The notes: generated by a model not told the origin, from the letters alone. DNA of 64,000 nucleotides from Planctomycetaceae bacterium (GCA_024642205.1 JAHEBQ010000024.1:20656-84655); one strand, 5' to 3'; counted from the stretch's first letter, positions 1 to 9,984 are shown. A program made the numbers and translations.

Positions 1-1511
1 TCCTGTTCACCGGTTCAATCTATCTGAGTTTGGCATTGTTGATGGGAGGCGTTCGAACGTCAGACGTGCTTGCCAACATTGACGGCAACTCACTGGTGAT
101 CGCGGACGTCTCGGCGATCCCGTTTCTGATTACTGCGGGTGTGATCGCGGCCACGCTATCGTCTGCTCTTGGGAGCATGATGGGCGCGCCCCGAATATTG
201 CAGGCGTTTGCCAAGGACAATGTTTTTCCAGCACTGAGGCCATTTTCGTTCGGCTCCGGATTTACGAATGAACCGCGCCGCGCCACCGTGCTGACGTTTG
301 TTTTTTCGCAAGCCGCGGTATTTCTGGTCGCCGATCTGAATTCAATTGCACCGCTGATCACGATGTTCTTCATGCTGACCTACGGATTGTTAAATCTGGC
401 GACGTTTTACGAAGCGATCACCAAAAACCCCAGCTACCGGCCACGCTTCCGTTACAGTCACTGGGTAACGTCGCTGGCAGGAGCACTTGGTTGTCTCGGT
501 GTGATGTTCCTGATGGATTGGATTTGGGCTAGTGTTGCGATTATCGGAATGGGGGTGCTGTACTTTTACATCAGTCAGAAACAGGTCGAAACACGTTGGG
601 GCGATTTGCAGCGCGGGTTGTTGTTTGAACGAACCAGAAAAAACCTGCTCAAACTCGAAAGGGAACTGCACCACCCCAAGAACTGGCGACCGATTATTCT
701 CGCGCTCAGCGGCGCTTCGTGGGAACGACCGCACCTGGCGGTGTACGGGCACTGGTTTACCGCAGGACATGGCGTCCTCACGCTGGGCTACGTGATCCAG
801 GGAGAGGTCGAAAATCGACTGGAAAGGCTGGTCAGCCAGGAGCGGATTCTCTACTCGTTCATTCAAGACCAAAAACTGGAAGCATTTCCAGCGGTCGTTG
901 TGGCTCCCACGATTCCCGCAGGCATGGAGTCCCTGGTGCAAATCCATGGGCTCGGCGCGCTGAGACCCAATACGGTTCTGATTGGCTGGCCCACCGACCC
1001 CAGGAAGGTTGCCGCGTTTTCCGCCACGCTCCGCAGTATCGCCTCACTCGAACGCAGCGTCGTCGCCATGCGATTCGGCGAATCGGCGCTTGAAGGCGAC
1101 TCTCGGGCTGTTCCGCTGGGCACGATTGATGTGTGGTGGCGCGGACATCAAAACGGCGAATTAATGTTGCTGCTGGCACACTTGTTGGCACAGAACCCGG
1201 AATGGCGGTCGCGACCCATTCGGCTGTTGCGAATGATTGAGAACGAAGCTGGCCGCGCGGAAGTTCAAAAACACCTTGAGGGTTTGATCGTACAGTCTCG
1301 GATCAACGCGACACCACATGTCGTCGTCTCCGACAATGCCGCCGAAGGCATTCAGCGGACGTCCCGCTCGGCCGCACTTGTGTTCCTCGGAATGGCATTG
1401 CCAGACGACGAACATGCGGACGAATTTTATCAACGGATGTCAAGTCTGGCTGGCAACTTGTCTCGAGTGGTTTTTGTCAAAAGTGCCGGCGGTATGTCGA
1501 TCAATTCCTGA
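1..1511 (+). CDS. SLC12-type cation-chloride cotransporter / amino acid permease-like transporter, 3' part
   Basis: The reading frame is open from the window edge (first full codon at base 3), so this is the C-terminal ~500 residues of a larger protein; the TTG at 30 is internal. The first ~190 residues hold several hydrophobic segments, including a loop with GAPRILQAFAKDNVFP, typical of the APC/SLC12 fold. The rest is a soluble domain containing LRPNTVLIGWP, a close match to the signature in the cytoplasmic tail of Na-K-Cl and K-Cl cotransporters. The family moves chloride with Na+ and/or K+ across the inner membrane, but the ion set cannot be judged without the missing N-terminal helices. 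The family call is firm; the substrate is unknown. Confidence 0.85.
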   Translation, partial: LFTGSIYLSLALLMGGVRTSDVLANIDGNSLVIADVSAIPFLITAGVIAATLSSALGSMMGAPRILQAFAKDNVFPALRPFSFGSGFTNEPRRATVLTFVFSQAAVFLVADLNSIAPLITMFFMLTYGLLNLATFYEAITKNPSYRPRFRYSHWVTSLAGALGCLGVMFLMDWIWASVAIIGMGVLYFYISQKQVETRWGDLQRGLLFERTRKNLLKLERELHHPKNWRPIILALSGASWERPHLAVYGHWFTAGHGVLTLGYVIQGEVENRLERLVSQERILYSFIQDQKLEAFPAVVVAPTIPAGMESLVQIHGLGALRPNTVLIGWPTDPRKVAAFSATLRSIASLERSVVAMRFGESALEGDSRAVPLGTIDVWWRGHQNGELMLLLAHLLAQNPEWRSRPIRLLRMIENEAGRAEVQKHLEGLIVQSRINATPHVVVSDNAAEGIQRTSRSAALVFLGMALPDDEHADEFYQRMSSLAGNLSRVVFVKSAGGMSINS

Positions 1512-1860
1512 TGCGTTGCCCAACCCTCAACCAGGATTTGCTTGTTCACCCGACCTCGTTCAAGCCGAGGTTAATTGACAGTTTCACGGTGGCACCACTT
1601 ACTCCCGTACAATGACGGTACTACCGGGTCGATTCCCGGAAGTGTGCTCCAGGCCTGGATCCTGATGTTGTTGGTTCGGCCATTGAATTGACGATCTCAA
1701 CTTCGCGGGCTCCAACCATGGGAATCTGAGCCAGTCCTGTTGGATGAAATTCCTGAAACCGAACAAAACCGGGGTACCACCCATTCGGCAGCTACTTCGC
1801 AATTTCCCGTTTGTTCGCTATTGTTGATTGCTTACGTAATGCCTCAGATTGCGAACCTTC
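1512..1860. other. Intergenic gap, no gene recognised
   Basis: This 349-bp spacer lies between the cotransporter and the MFS gene. Short open frames occur on both strands but look like random or antisense readings. A TTGACA-like hexamer near 1577 has no well-spaced -10 box. Nothing else is evident. Confidence 0.5.
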
Positions 1861-3210
1861 ATGTCAAACCTCGACAAATCATCTGACGAACACCCTGCCA
1901 CGGTCCGGAAAACCGGAAACAAGCCCAATGAGGCAAGCAAGGGTTCGCTGCTTGTTATCTTCTTGACGGTGTTTATCGACCTGCTGGGTTTCGGGATCGT
2001 GTTGCCGCTGCTCCCGTTGTACGCGGACATCTTTGGAACTGACCCGAGCGGTTTTGTGATCGGGATGTTGATGGCCAGTTTCTCGATCATGCAATTCATT
2101 TTCGCGCCAATCTGGGGATCGATCTCGGACCGAATTGGCCGACGACCCGTGATCATAATCGGACTGATCGGCAGCGTTGTCTTCTACACCATGTTTGCCA
2201 TGGCAGCGATGTACCACAGCCTGCTCGGGCTGTTCATTACACGGATCGGAGCGGGTATTGCCGGCGCAACGATTCCGACCGCTCAGGCCTATATTGCCGA
2301 TACCACGACGAAGGAAAACCGTGCCCGGGGAATGGCCCTGATCGGGATGGCATTTGGGTTGGGTTTTACACTCGGTCCGCTGTTTGCCTATTTCTCCGTC
2401 CCTACGATCGCAGCTCCGGAAGGCGCTGACGGGGCAGGGGTTGTCCTGGGTGACCCGGGCGCCGGCCCTGGATTCGTGGCCGCCGGGCTATCGGCGATTG
2501 CACTTTGTCTGGCGATCTTTTTGCTTCCTGAATCACATCGGCCGGGGACCGCTTCCTCGAGCCAGACTCGGAAGTGGTTTGACGGCAGTGCCTGGAAGAC
2601 GGCAATCAGCAGCAGGGCAATGGTGTTCCTGTTGACGGGTTTCTTTGTTTGCATTTTTTCATTTGCCAATTTCGAAACTACGTTAAGTATGTTGATCAAG
2701 GGATCCAAATCCTTTGACAACGCGCCGTTCAATTTTTCCTTCAAACAGGTTTGCTTGACGTTCGCGCTGATCGGCTTCATGGTTGCCGTCGTACAGGGCG
2801 GAATCGTCAGGAGGCTTTCGAAGAAGGTCTCGGAAAGGAACCTGGCCGTAGGCGGAGCACTCATCGAAGTCGCCGGTTTCGGGGTCCTGTCCTACGCGGT
2901 CAAACTCGGTTCGGTTGGTTGGTTGTTCGGGGCGTTGGCGGTGATTGTCACGGGATATAGCTGCATGCAGCCAAGCCTGTATTCACTGATTTCACGCTGG
3001 TCGGATCCAGGCAAGCAAGGCAAAGCACTCGGAGTCAGTCAAAGTGTCAGTGCGATGGCCCGAATATTCGGTTCTGCCCTGGGAATTCCAATGTTGAAGG
3101 CGTTTGTCTTCCTGCCCTATATCACAGCATCGATCCTGATGTTGATCGTGGCTGGACTGATCACCATGGCTTGTCAAACCGGCGAAGATTTCAGCGACCA
3201 TCCGTCTTGA
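1861..3210 (+). CDS. MFS transporter, TetA/drug:H+ antiporter-like
   Basis: 449-residue inner-membrane protein with about 12 hydrophobic segments after a ~30-residue polar N-terminus. The loop between helices 2 and 3 carries the MFS motif A region, with SDRIGRRPV. A second conserved helix reads TRIGAGIAGATIPTAQAYIA, like the TCR/Tet branch of drug:proton antiporters. I chose the ATG at 1861; the in-frame TTG at 1849 would add four residues. It is followed 131 bp later by an exported coiled-coil gene that is probably transcribed separately. Substrate cannot be inferred; this branch includes tetracycline and multidrug exporters as well as many uncharacterised members. Confidence 0.85.
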   Translation: MSNLDKSSDEHPATVRKTGNKPNEASKGSLLVIFLTVFIDLLGFGIVLPLLPLYADIFGTDPSGFVIGMLMASFSIMQFIFAPIWGSISDRIGRRPVIIIGLIGSVVFYTMFAMAAMYHSLLGLFITRIGAGIAGATIPTAQAYIADTTTKENRARGMALIGMAFGLGFTLGPLFAYFSVPTIAAPEGADGAGVVLGDPGAGPGFVAAGLSAIALCLAIFLLPESHRPGTASSSQTRKWFDGSAWKTAISSRAMVFLLTGFFVCIFSFANFETTLSMLIKGSKSFDNAPFNFSFKQVCLTFALIGFMVAVVQGGIVRRLSKKVSERNLAVGGALIEVAGFGVLSYAVKLGSVGWLFGALAVIVTGYSCMQPSLYSLISRWSDPGKQGKALGVSQSVSAMARIFGSALGIPMLKAFVFLPYITASILMLIVAGLITMACQTGEDFSDHPS

Positions 3211-3341
3211 CCACGGAAACGTGGAATCACGGCATGGATTTGTAAGATGGGCAACGGAAACCCGGGATGGAACTTGTCCAAATGTTATCGTGTCGCGTAA
3301 ATTCAGCTTCGTTGAACCAACCCCTGCATGGAGAGACCGTC

Positions 3342-4082
3342 ATGTCGCACCGCAAAACACTCCTCGTCACTTGGATCACCGTGATTCTCATCGTGACATT
3401 GGGCAGTGCATCCGCTCAGGAGAGCCTCATGAAACGAGCAGAGTTACTTGAAATGGAAGCAACCCGGCTTGCCGAATCCGGACGCGATGATGACGCAGCG
3501 GCAGCCAGGAAAACGGCCGTGGACCTGAAATTAAAGGCCAAACAGCGGGAAAGGGCCTCAAGAACTGCGGCTGAGATCGCGGAATTAGGCAGCGTACTTG
3601 GGCGACTGAAATCCGAGCTTCAAAAAGGCGTGTCCGAAGAAGACGCCAGACATTTGAACCGCGAATCGCAAAGAATCATCCGTGAAATCGAACAAAGAAC
3701 TGCTGATCTGCCTTCGCTCTGGGGCAACGATGATCGACGCGTTCAAGATCCCGACGATGATGCGCACGAGCGGGACTTCGGTGCACGTGAACACGAAGTG
3801 GACCGCAGGGAAGTTCAAAACGGTGGCAACGAAAAACGTGACTCGGACGATTTGGGGTTTCAACTTGAACATATGCACCGGGCAATCGAACATTTGCATG
3901 CATCCGGACTGCACGAAATTGCCGAGCGTGTTGAGGAACAAAGCAATACAATCGAACATGAGCTGAATGTACGTAGAGGGCAGCACTTCGAAGCGATGAT
4001 GCACGGAATGATGGGTCGAATCGACCTGCTTTCACGACAGGTTGACGATCTTCGACGCGAAGTTCAGCGACTGAAGAAATAA
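3342..4082 (+). CDS. Exported coiled-coil protein of unknown function
   Basis: 246 residues from the ATG at 3342; the frame is open further upstream, but this start gives a clean signal peptide (MSHRKTLLVTW..., cleavage near GSASAQ). The mature part is very rich in Glu, Arg, Lys and Asp, with long predicted coiled-coil stretches and an RDDDAAAARKTAVDLKLKAK-type heptad pattern. A central hydrophilic linker (about 140-170) is Asp/Glu/His rich. The C-terminus ends in LSRQVDDLRREVQRLKK, a short coiled coil. It lies 6 bp upstream of pncC and is probably co-transcribed. I do not recognise a family; a periplasmic structural or scaffold role is only a guess. Confidence 0.7.
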   Translation: MSHRKTLLVTWITVILIVTLGSASAQESLMKRAELLEMEATRLAESGRDDDAAAARKTAVDLKLKAKQRERASRTAAEIAELGSVLGRLKSELQKGVSEEDARHLNRESQRIIREIEQRTADLPSLWGNDDRRVQDPDDDAHERDFGAREHEVDRREVQNGGNEKRDSDDLGFQLEHMHRAIEHLHASGLHEIAERVEEQSNTIEHELNVRRGQHFEAMMHGMMGRIDLLSRQVDDLRREVQRLKK

Positions 4083-4088
4083 GCTGAC

Positions 4089-4607
4089 ATGACTTCGAAC
4101 CCGAAATTCGCCGCCGCAGCCAAAAAATCGGCAGAGGCATTGGCCGCCCGCCTCGAACGACTTGGTGTCGAACGCGTGGTGTTTGCCGAAAGTTGCACTG
4201 CCGGGCTGATCGCAGCGTTATTGGGGCAGGTACCTGGGATTTCCAATTGGCTCTGTGGATCGGCCGTAACGTACCGCGAATCGGTTAAGACTTCATGGTT
4301 GGGCGTTTCCGGCCAAACGCTTGAGCAGTGTTCGGCAGAATCGCTCGCGACAACCTCGGAGATGGCAACCGGCGTATTGAAAAAAACGGACGAAGCGACA
4401 TTTTCGGCTGCGGTAACAGGTCACCTGGGACCGGCCGCCCCGCCCGACGTGGATGGGACGGTGTTCGTGGTCATCGCGAAAAGGGATGGCGACGCCAACA
4501 ATATTGTAAGCGCTGACACCTACCGATTAACGGCGAAGTCCAGGGTTGACCGTCAACATGAAGCGGCCAGTCGGGTTATTGAACTACTGCTTTCACAGCT
4601 GACGTGA
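4089..4607 (+). CDS. pncC: Nicotinamide-nucleotide amidase, CinA C-terminal domain protein
   Basis: 172-residue stand-alone CinA-C protein. The family hydrolyses nicotinamide mononucleotide to nicotinate mononucleotide and ammonia in the pyridine nucleotide salvage cycle in the cytoplasm. FAESCTAGLIAALLGQVPG (about 36-54) matches the active-site block that usually reads AESCTGG, and SAVTGHLGP (about 113-121) replaces the usual GIAGP block; the middle includes the conserved AVTYRESVKTSWLGV. No N-terminal COG1058 domain is present, so this is the short form. It starts 6 bp after the exported coiled-coil gene. The family is clear; the HLGP variant leaves activity slightly uncertain. Confidence 0.85.
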   Translation: MTSNPKFAAAAKKSAEALAARLERLGVERVVFAESCTAGLIAALLGQVPGISNWLCGSAVTYRESVKTSWLGVSGQTLEQCSAESLATTSEMATGVLKKTDEATFSAAVTGHLGPAAPPDVDGTVFVVIAKRDGDANNIVSADTYRLTAKSRVDRQHEAASRVIELLLSQLT

Positions 4608-4981
4608 TTGGAATCGTCAAATTTCACGTTGGTTCGGCGTCATCTCGGCCAGGTTTGGATATTGGACCGGCAAAACTAATTCCTGGAAACCGGAAAACCC
4701 TGACTTGGTTTTCCGCCCTTGAAATGCCGGTGCTTCGATCAGCGACATCCACCCGGTCGCCTGGATTGGCTAGGCTCCCGGGCATCGACCGGTTGATAAA
4801 GGCCAGTTGGTTTTTCACAATTGACGGGCTTGGAGCGGGATGGCTTTTCAAATGGGCAACACCGGTTCTTGAACAAGGCGTACGGAGCTGCTTGGCATGG
4901 CCTGACATTCACCTCGCGTAATCTTTCCAATTCCATTGAAACAAGTGACTCGGATTCACTTTTAACAGACCAACGGATTTA
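4608..4981. other. Intergenic gap upstream of purH
   Basis: 374 bp between pncC and purH. A 105-codon frame (4604-4921, plus strand) overlaps the pncC stop but begins with no clear ribosome binding site and has no recognisable domain. The AT-rich stretch just before 4982 may hold the purH start signals, but I cannot define a promoter with confidence. Confidence 0.5.
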
Positions 4982-6550
4982 ATGAATTCTCCAAAAATAA
5001 AACGCGCTTTGATCAGTGTCAGCAATAAACTCGGAATTGTCGACTTCGCGCAAGGGCTCATCAAAGCCGGCGTAGAGATTTACAGCACGGGTGGAACTCG
5101 GCGCCACCTTGAGCAATCCGGCGTTCCTGTAATTGATGTTGCCGAGTACACCCAATTCCCTGAAATGATGGATGGTCGAGTCAAAACTCTCCATCCGAAA
5201 ATCTTTGCCGGAATTTTGTGTCGACAGAGCCTTGCATCCGATTTGGAGGCTTTGGAAGCACACGACATCAGGACCTTCGAATTGGTCGTGGTCAACCTTT
5301 ATCCTTTTGCGGCAACCATTGCGCGGCCCAACGTGCTCCTCCACGAAGCGATCGAGCAGATCGACATTGGCGGTCCGAGCTTGATTCGTGCTGCAGCCAA
5401 GAACAGCGATTTTGTCACCGTTGCCAGCAGCCCGGATCAGTACAGCGCGATTCTTGATGAAATTGTCCGTGACGGAAGTACGTCAACTGGGCTACGTCGA
5501 AGCTTGATGGCCCATGCGTTCCAGCATACCGCTGACTACGACAAGACGATCTCGGAGTACTTCTCTGGACAAACGGAAGGTGAGGTTTTCCCGGCGACGC
5601 ATCAGATCCTGTTGCGCCGCAAACACAACTTGCGATACGGCGAAAACAGTCACCAGAAAGCGGCATTGTACAGCGTCGGCAATTGCCGCGACGCGAATCT
5701 GGTAAATGCCAGACAGCTTAACGGTAAAGAGCTTTCCTACAACAACCTCCTGGACCTCGACAGCGCACTCGCGATCGTGCGTGCACAGCCCAAACCCGCG
5801 TGCTCCGTTATCAAGCACAATAACCCCTGCGGTGCGGCCGTTGCCGATACGCTGGTCAGTGCCTGCCACAAGGCCTTTGCCGGTGATCCCCTGAGCGCTT
5901 TTGGTAGTGTTGTTGGAATCAACCGAGCCCTGGAAGTCGACACGGCGGAATTTCTGGCGACCGGGGACTTCTTTGTCGAGGCCATCGTTGCCCCGGATTT
6001 CACATCGGAAGCTCAAAAGATACTGACGACCAGACCGAAATGGAAAAAAAACGTGCGGTTGTTGAAAGTCGGTGAACTTGCCGCTGCCAAACCTGCCTGG
6101 GAATTGCGGTACCTGTTGGGGGGAATGCTGATTCAAGACGTTGATAATCAACCGGATGATGAATCGATCTGGAAAGTCGTCACGAAAATGCAACCGGACG
6201 ATTCGACTTTGAACGAATTGAAATTCGGCTGGGACATGGTTCGATTTATCAAGTCCAACGCAATCTGTTTGTCAAAAGACCTGTCGCTGGTCGGGGTCGG
6301 GGCAGGGCAAATGAGCCGTGTGGATGCCGTGGAAATTGCCATCAAGAAAGCCGCAGAGCGATCCCGGGGATCGGTGCTTTCATCAGATGCATTTTTCCCA
6401 TTTGCAGATTCGATCGAAGCGGCGGCAGCCGCAGGAGTGACGGCGATTATTCAACCCGGAGGCAGTGTTCGTGACCAGGAAGTAACCGATGCTTGTGACC
6501 AGCATGGTATCGCCATGGTATTTACCGGCCATCGGCATTTCCGGCATTAA
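4982..6550 (+). CDS. purH: Bifunctional AICAR formyltransferase / IMP cyclohydrolase
   Basis: 522 residues, the usual PurH length. The N-terminal IMP cyclohydrolase (MGS-like fold) is seen in [19 protein letters not shown], the STGGT phosphate loop and [18 protein letters not shown]. The C-terminal transformylase carries [14 protein letters not shown] and the catalytic [11 protein letters not shown] (Lys and His of the KHxNPCG motif), and ends in the typical [10 protein letters not shown]. The enzyme performs the last two steps of de novo purine synthesis using 10-formyl-tetrahydrofolate. It stands alone with no other pur gene nearby. The call is secure. Confidence 0.98.
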   Translation: MNSPKIKRALISVSNKLGIVDFAQGLIKAGVEIYSTGGTRRHLEQSGVPVIDVAEYTQFPEMMDGRVKTLHPKIFAGILCRQSLASDLEALEAHDIRTFELVVVNLYPFAATIARPNVLLHEAIEQIDIGGPSLIRAAAKNSDFVTVASSPDQYSAILDEIVRDGSTSTGLRRSLMAHAFQHTADYDKTISEYFSGQTEGEVFPATHQILLRRKHNLRYGENSHQKAALYSVGNCRDANLVNARQLNGKELSYNNLLDLDSALAIVRAQPKPACSVIKHNNPCGAAVADTLVSACHKAFAGDPLSAFGSVVGINRALEVDTAEFLATGDFFVEAIVAPDFTSEAQKILTTRPKWKKNVRLLKVGELAAAKPAWELRYLLGGMLIQDVDNQPDDESIWKVVTKMQPDDSTLNELKFGWDMVRFIKSNAICLSKDLSLVGVGAGQMSRVDAVEIAIKKAAERSRGSVLSSDAFFPFADSIEAAAAAGVTAIIQPGGSVRDQEVTDACDQHGIAMVFTGHRHFRH

Positions 6551-6631
6551 CAAGATCGTCTCGTCCAGGGCTTTCAGACCTGGCCATGGAATCTCCGGGC
6601 TCGTACCGTTCCCGGGCCCCGGGAGGAATCA

Positions 6632-7600
6632 ATGAAACGCAGCGTCGCGATCTTTGGCCCCACTCCCCAGTTCGTCCGCTGGGCGATTGATCAACCCTGT
6701 CCGTTGCGGGAAACCGATGTTGATAATCTGCCCGATCGGACGTTTCAACAGCTCCGTTGCTTACGAGAATTCTCCAGGGGTCTGATCGAAAATCGCGTAT
6801 TCGAAAACATTTGCGTCCATCCAGCGTCTTCATCTGAAGATACGACACAGGCTCGCGGGTTCAATGCGGACGACGTCCTTGATGCCGTCGGCGATGCTGC
6901 ATCGGTTCAGCGCTGCTGCCAATCTTGCCCCGCCAACGCCTTGAGCGATAGTCATCCCGGGACATGGGCCGGCTGCTACGGCTGGCTTCCCGCAACCAGC
7001 GGCTTTAGCTTTGACTCGTTTTTGAGAAACGGAGTCAACCTGAACAGGCTTGACGAGCAACTGGCATATCGGCCTGGTCGCTTCGACTTTGTCGCGATCC
7101 TTGAAAATGTGATCCAAAACTTGGATTTAAGTCGTACCCGGAGCGTTTTCACTACGACGACCCCGCGCTGGTACGGACTCTGGCAGAATATGATCCTGAA
7201 TTGCGAACAGCTCAATTTGCTCTATGAAATACTCGAATCCGGGACAACCCAATGCCTCAATGAAGGGGCTCATCCAGACGAGATTGCGGATTTGATCCTG
7301 CTTCGGAATGCGCTCAAGCGATGTATCGAACATCGTCTGAAATTTCACGTCGAATTGATTCCACCCGGCATTTCGGACGGTCGAACGTGGACGTTGGCCG
7401 CCCATTGCCCAGACTGCAAATTTGAAATGCCACCAGTCGGACGGCAAAACTGTACCGCGTGTGGAAGGACTGGAAACCCAGTTGGGCAACGAAAAAGCAA
7501 AGTCCTCGGGTTGCGCCCCTATGTGAATCTGGTGGGCGTGTTGGGAAAGCAAATGACCGCTGAATTTATGAGACGATTTGACGAAAGAACGTCAAAGTGA
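6632..7600 (+). CDS. Unknown protein with Cys cluster and C-terminal zinc ribbon
   Basis: 322 residues starting at an ATG with a strong upstream GGAGGAA (6622-6628). I do not recognise a named family. There are two cysteine features: CCQSCPANAL around residue 95 followed by GCYGWLP near 115 (C95, C96, C99, C115), and a four-cysteine knuckle CPDC-x11-CTAC (C259, C262, C274, C277) that looks like a zinc ribbon. No signal peptide or membrane segment is seen, so it is probably cytoplasmic. It lies 81 bp after purH and may be read with it. The cysteines suggest metal binding (zinc or possibly Fe-S); no enzymatic role can be assigned. Confidence 0.75.
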   Translation: MKRSVAIFGPTPQFVRWAIDQPCPLRETDVDNLPDRTFQQLRCLREFSRGLIENRVFENICVHPASSSEDTTQARGFNADDVLDAVGDAASVQRCCQSCPANALSDSHPGTWAGCYGWLPATSGFSFDSFLRNGVNLNRLDEQLAYRPGRFDFVAILENVIQNLDLSRTRSVFTTTTPRWYGLWQNMILNCEQLNLLYEILESGTTQCLNEGAHPDEIADLILLRNALKRCIEHRLKFHVELIPPGISDGRTWTLAAHCPDCKFEMPPVGRQNCTACGRTGNPVGQRKSKVLGLRPYVNLVGVLGKQMTAEFMRRFDERTSK

Positions 7601-7639
7601 TACCGAACCGACAACCACTACCGATATGGCTTTTGACAA

Positions 7640-7888
7640 CTAATCCCGTTTAAAAAATAGGCGAACTGAATCGGAGGTTGAAAACCTCTGATGTCTCAAT
7701 TCGAGCTTCGAAAGTTGCTCCTCGATCCATTCTGAGAAATCCACAATCGTTTCAAACTGAGGCTCAGCCTTGCTGAAGTCGACGATACCTCGATCATTCT
7801 GGGATTTTTCAGGGTTGGGTTGGCTTGTTTTGTACATGGTCGCACCACTTTTCTGCTTACGTGTTCTGGATCGGGTCATCCTTTTCAC
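7640..7888 (-). CDS. Small conserved-looking hypothetical protein
   Basis: 82 residues from a GTG preceded by AAGGAAAG at good spacing; an ATG three codons later is possible. The N-terminal third is basic and polar, and the C-terminal half reads FSEWIEEQLSKLELRHQRF followed by a short basic tail. From memory this resembles a group of small planctomycete proteins with a W-I-x-x-Q-L helix, but I cannot confirm it without a search. It is convergent with the upstream plus-strand gene. A plus-strand frame overlaps it (7770-8036) but is hydrophobic and start-poor. Confidence 0.55.
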   Translation of the reverse strand: MKRMTRSRTRKQKSGATMYKTSQPNPEKSQNDRGIVDFSKAEPQFETIVDFSEWIEEQLSKLELRHQRFSTSDSVRLFFKRD

Positions 7889-8652
7889 GTCTTTCCTTCA
7901 TTTAGTAATACGCATAATTGATGCCGATGTTGCCAGCATTCTCGGTTTTATTCATAAGTTATTTGATAGTAATCGTTTACGACTGGCCAAATGGCGAATT
8001 CCCTCGACAGCCACTGTCGTAGGCCTGACGACATGAGTGATCAAATCCAGGGCAGGTTCGCCGAAAAAGTCAGATTCCATGAACTTTTGACACTTGGTCG
8101 ATAAACCTACTCAGTTACCGTTCGGTATTATCGGAAATAGCAGGGACCCAGCACCATGTAAATACGACGATTGAAACCCACTGTCAGTTCCGCTCCCCTT
8201 CGGTACTTGCCCCTTTGACAATTAAATCAAAACAATTCAACCAGGTAACATAGGCAGCCTGCGGTCAGCCTTTCTATTAGCCGGAAAAGGCGATTTGGCA
8301 CAGTTGTACCGACAATTGCCACGGATTTGAAACCTATTCGGCCAGAGTTTGTGACGCCATCCTGTCAGTTATGGCTGCTATCATACTGGTCAAAAGTCGT
8401 AAGCAATCGACCGATCCAGCGAGCGCAAGCCATAGCGGCAATTCCAAACACCCTGATTTGCCAAACCTGAATTGTTTCCGGTTGGAATCGCTTCACCCAT
8501 TCAACCAGGTTTCTGCCTGATACATTGACAAACAAAATACGCTATTTCGTACGGACTCAGGGCCTCTCTTTATTGTGATCGAGGATTGAAACATAATGGT
8601 ACGAATGAGGCGAAGTCTTGGACCGCCGCGACGAACGACTGACAGGTGAGCA
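7889..8652. other. Long intergenic region, nothing recognised
   Basis: A 764-bp stretch between the divergent small gene and the plus-strand unknown at 8653. I find no convincing coding frame, tRNA-like fold or repeat. Its composition is more AT-rich and stop-rich than its neighbours. It could hold regulatory DNA or a small RNA, which the sequence alone does not show. Confidence 0.5.
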
Positions 8653-9390
8653 ATGCGTCATAGAATTGGTTACGGTGGACCCAGGGAGTATCGCCACGGG
8701 CAACACTTTCCTGGTGGCCGGCGTAACAACGGCGGATTAACCGAATTCGAACGTTTGATTCATCTGATTGCCAGCATGCAGGTTCTTTTTGGCTCTCGTC
8801 GAGGAATGATCATGTTTCCCCTCCTGTTGGTGGGAGTCATGATTGGCGGATGGTTTCTTTACCGCCAGTATTACTCACCGGACACTGCCTTGGAACGGGC
8901 TCACCAAATGTGGGATTCGAATGACACGAAACAACAGATGAAAGCAATTGCTCAATACCGGATCCTGCTTCAGAAAAAGGATCCAATTGAAAAAGGACGC
9001 AATTGGTTGATGGACGATCGGGATACGCTCTACCGCCGTATCATCCAACATGACGTTAACTTCAGCGGTGACGAAATCAAAGCCGCCGAATGGTGTTTGA
9101 AAGCCTGGGACGAGGGCATTCGCGACTTGCGTTTTCCCGACGAAACAGTCGAAAAGTTCTGGGAACGGACGACGGCTTCATCCCGCCAAAAGAACATCAA
9201 CAGGAACCGAAGGGGAGAAAGCAACTCAGATCCCCCTTTAGAATTGGAGCCGCAATCGAATCGATCAAGCCGAAGTTATTTTCCGACAGCTCCAGTCATT
9301 TCCAAATCAAGCATTTTCTTTAATTCTTCGTCTTCGAGAATATCCGTCTCGACATTCAACCGTTCGTTGAGGTCGACGATGATCTTTTGA
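8653..9390 (+). CDS. Single-pass membrane protein of unknown function; 3' end overlaps an antisense gene
   Basis: 245 residues as read. The Gly/Arg/His-rich N-terminus (about 1-30) precedes a hydrophobic segment at about 52-72 (MFPLLLVGVMIGGWFLY). A soluble, probably helical domain (about 75-180) contains ALERAHQMWDSNDTKQQMKA and could be a small repeat fold. The last ~38 residues are Ser-rich and are simply the reverse reading of the 3' end of the opposite-strand gene (overlap 9276-9390). A single-base slip in the C/T run at 9231-9239 would stop translation at once (TAG), so the real C-terminus may be near residue 195. No family recognised. Confidence 0.6.
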   Translation: MRHRIGYGGPREYRHGQHFPGGRRNNGGLTEFERLIHLIASMQVLFGSRRGMIMFPLLLVGVMIGGWFLYRQYYSPDTALERAHQMWDSNDTKQQMKAIAQYRILLQKKDPIEKGRNWLMDDRDTLYRRIIQHDVNFSGDEIKAAEWCLKAWDEGIRDLRFPDETVEKFWERTTASSRQKNINRNRRGESNSDPPLELEPQSNRSSRSYFPTAPVISKSSIFFNSSSSRISVSTFNRSLRSTMIF

Positions 9391-9878
9391 AGGTCGATGT
9401 ATTCTTCTTCACTGAGGGCAACGGAATCGCCAATTCTGTCGCTATTAATTTTGGCCAGCATGGCTTCGACATTCGCGATCGCATCGTCGTAATAGGCAAG
9501 GTCTTTCTTGATTTTTTCTATTTGCGTGACCCAGCCTTTGAGGTTTATAACGGCGAGCTTGACCCCCTGGTCCGCTGACTTCAGGAATTCCTCACCGGAC
9601 TCGATTCCCATTTCCTTGAGTTTGCGGATATTTTCGGCTTTGAATTTTTCCAGTTGTTTAACCCCCAGGTCGGCCTTGTAGCGTTGCATTCGCAACTCGG
9701 TCAACTTGTCCCGAAACTGGGATTCCGTGTTGAGAACCGCTGAACCACTGCCGACGATATCGCTGGCTACCCCGGCCCGGGAATTCAGTTTTCCGGTAGC
9801 CCAGAGTACTGCAATACCGCCGAGAACAGCCAACAAAACAAACGTAAACAACCAGTGGAAGGTCTCTTTTTTTGCCAT
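9276..9878 (-). CDS. Membrane-anchored coiled-coil protein
   Basis: 200 residues from the ATG at 9878 (the frame opens 12 codons earlier, but this start puts a short basic tail before the helix). A single N-terminal membrane segment (about 8-28, LFTFVLLAVLGGIAVLWATG) is followed by a long charged domain with strong heptad character (KLTELRMQRYKADLGVKQLE...), ending in acidic helices. Type II topology with a periplasmic coiled coil is likely. It follows a second coiled-coil gene by 106 bp on the same strand and is probably in one operon with it. No family recognised. It converges on, and overlaps by 115 bp, the gene ending at 9390. Confidence 0.75.
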   Translation of the reverse strand: MAKKETFHWLFTFVLLAVLGGIAVLWATGKLNSRAGVASDIVGSGSAVLNTESQFRDKLTELRMQRYKADLGVKQLEKFKAENIRKLKEMGIESGEEFLKSADQGVKLAVINLKGWVTQIEKIKKDLAYYDDAIANVEAMLAKINSDRIGDSVALSEEEYIDLQKIIVDLNERLNVETDILEDEELKKMLDLEMTGAVGK

Positions 9879-9984
9879 CACCAACTCGAAGCAACCGGGG
9901 ACCGGGACAAACAAACGCCCAAAAAAAGGCCAGCCACAGCTCCCAAGAATCCAATGACTGGCCCGGAATCTTCCTTGGACTCAA

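Noticed and set aside
4604..4921. 105-codon plus-strand frame between pncC and purH
   Set aside because: Overlaps the pncC stop, has no ribosome binding site or domain, and its composition looks random.
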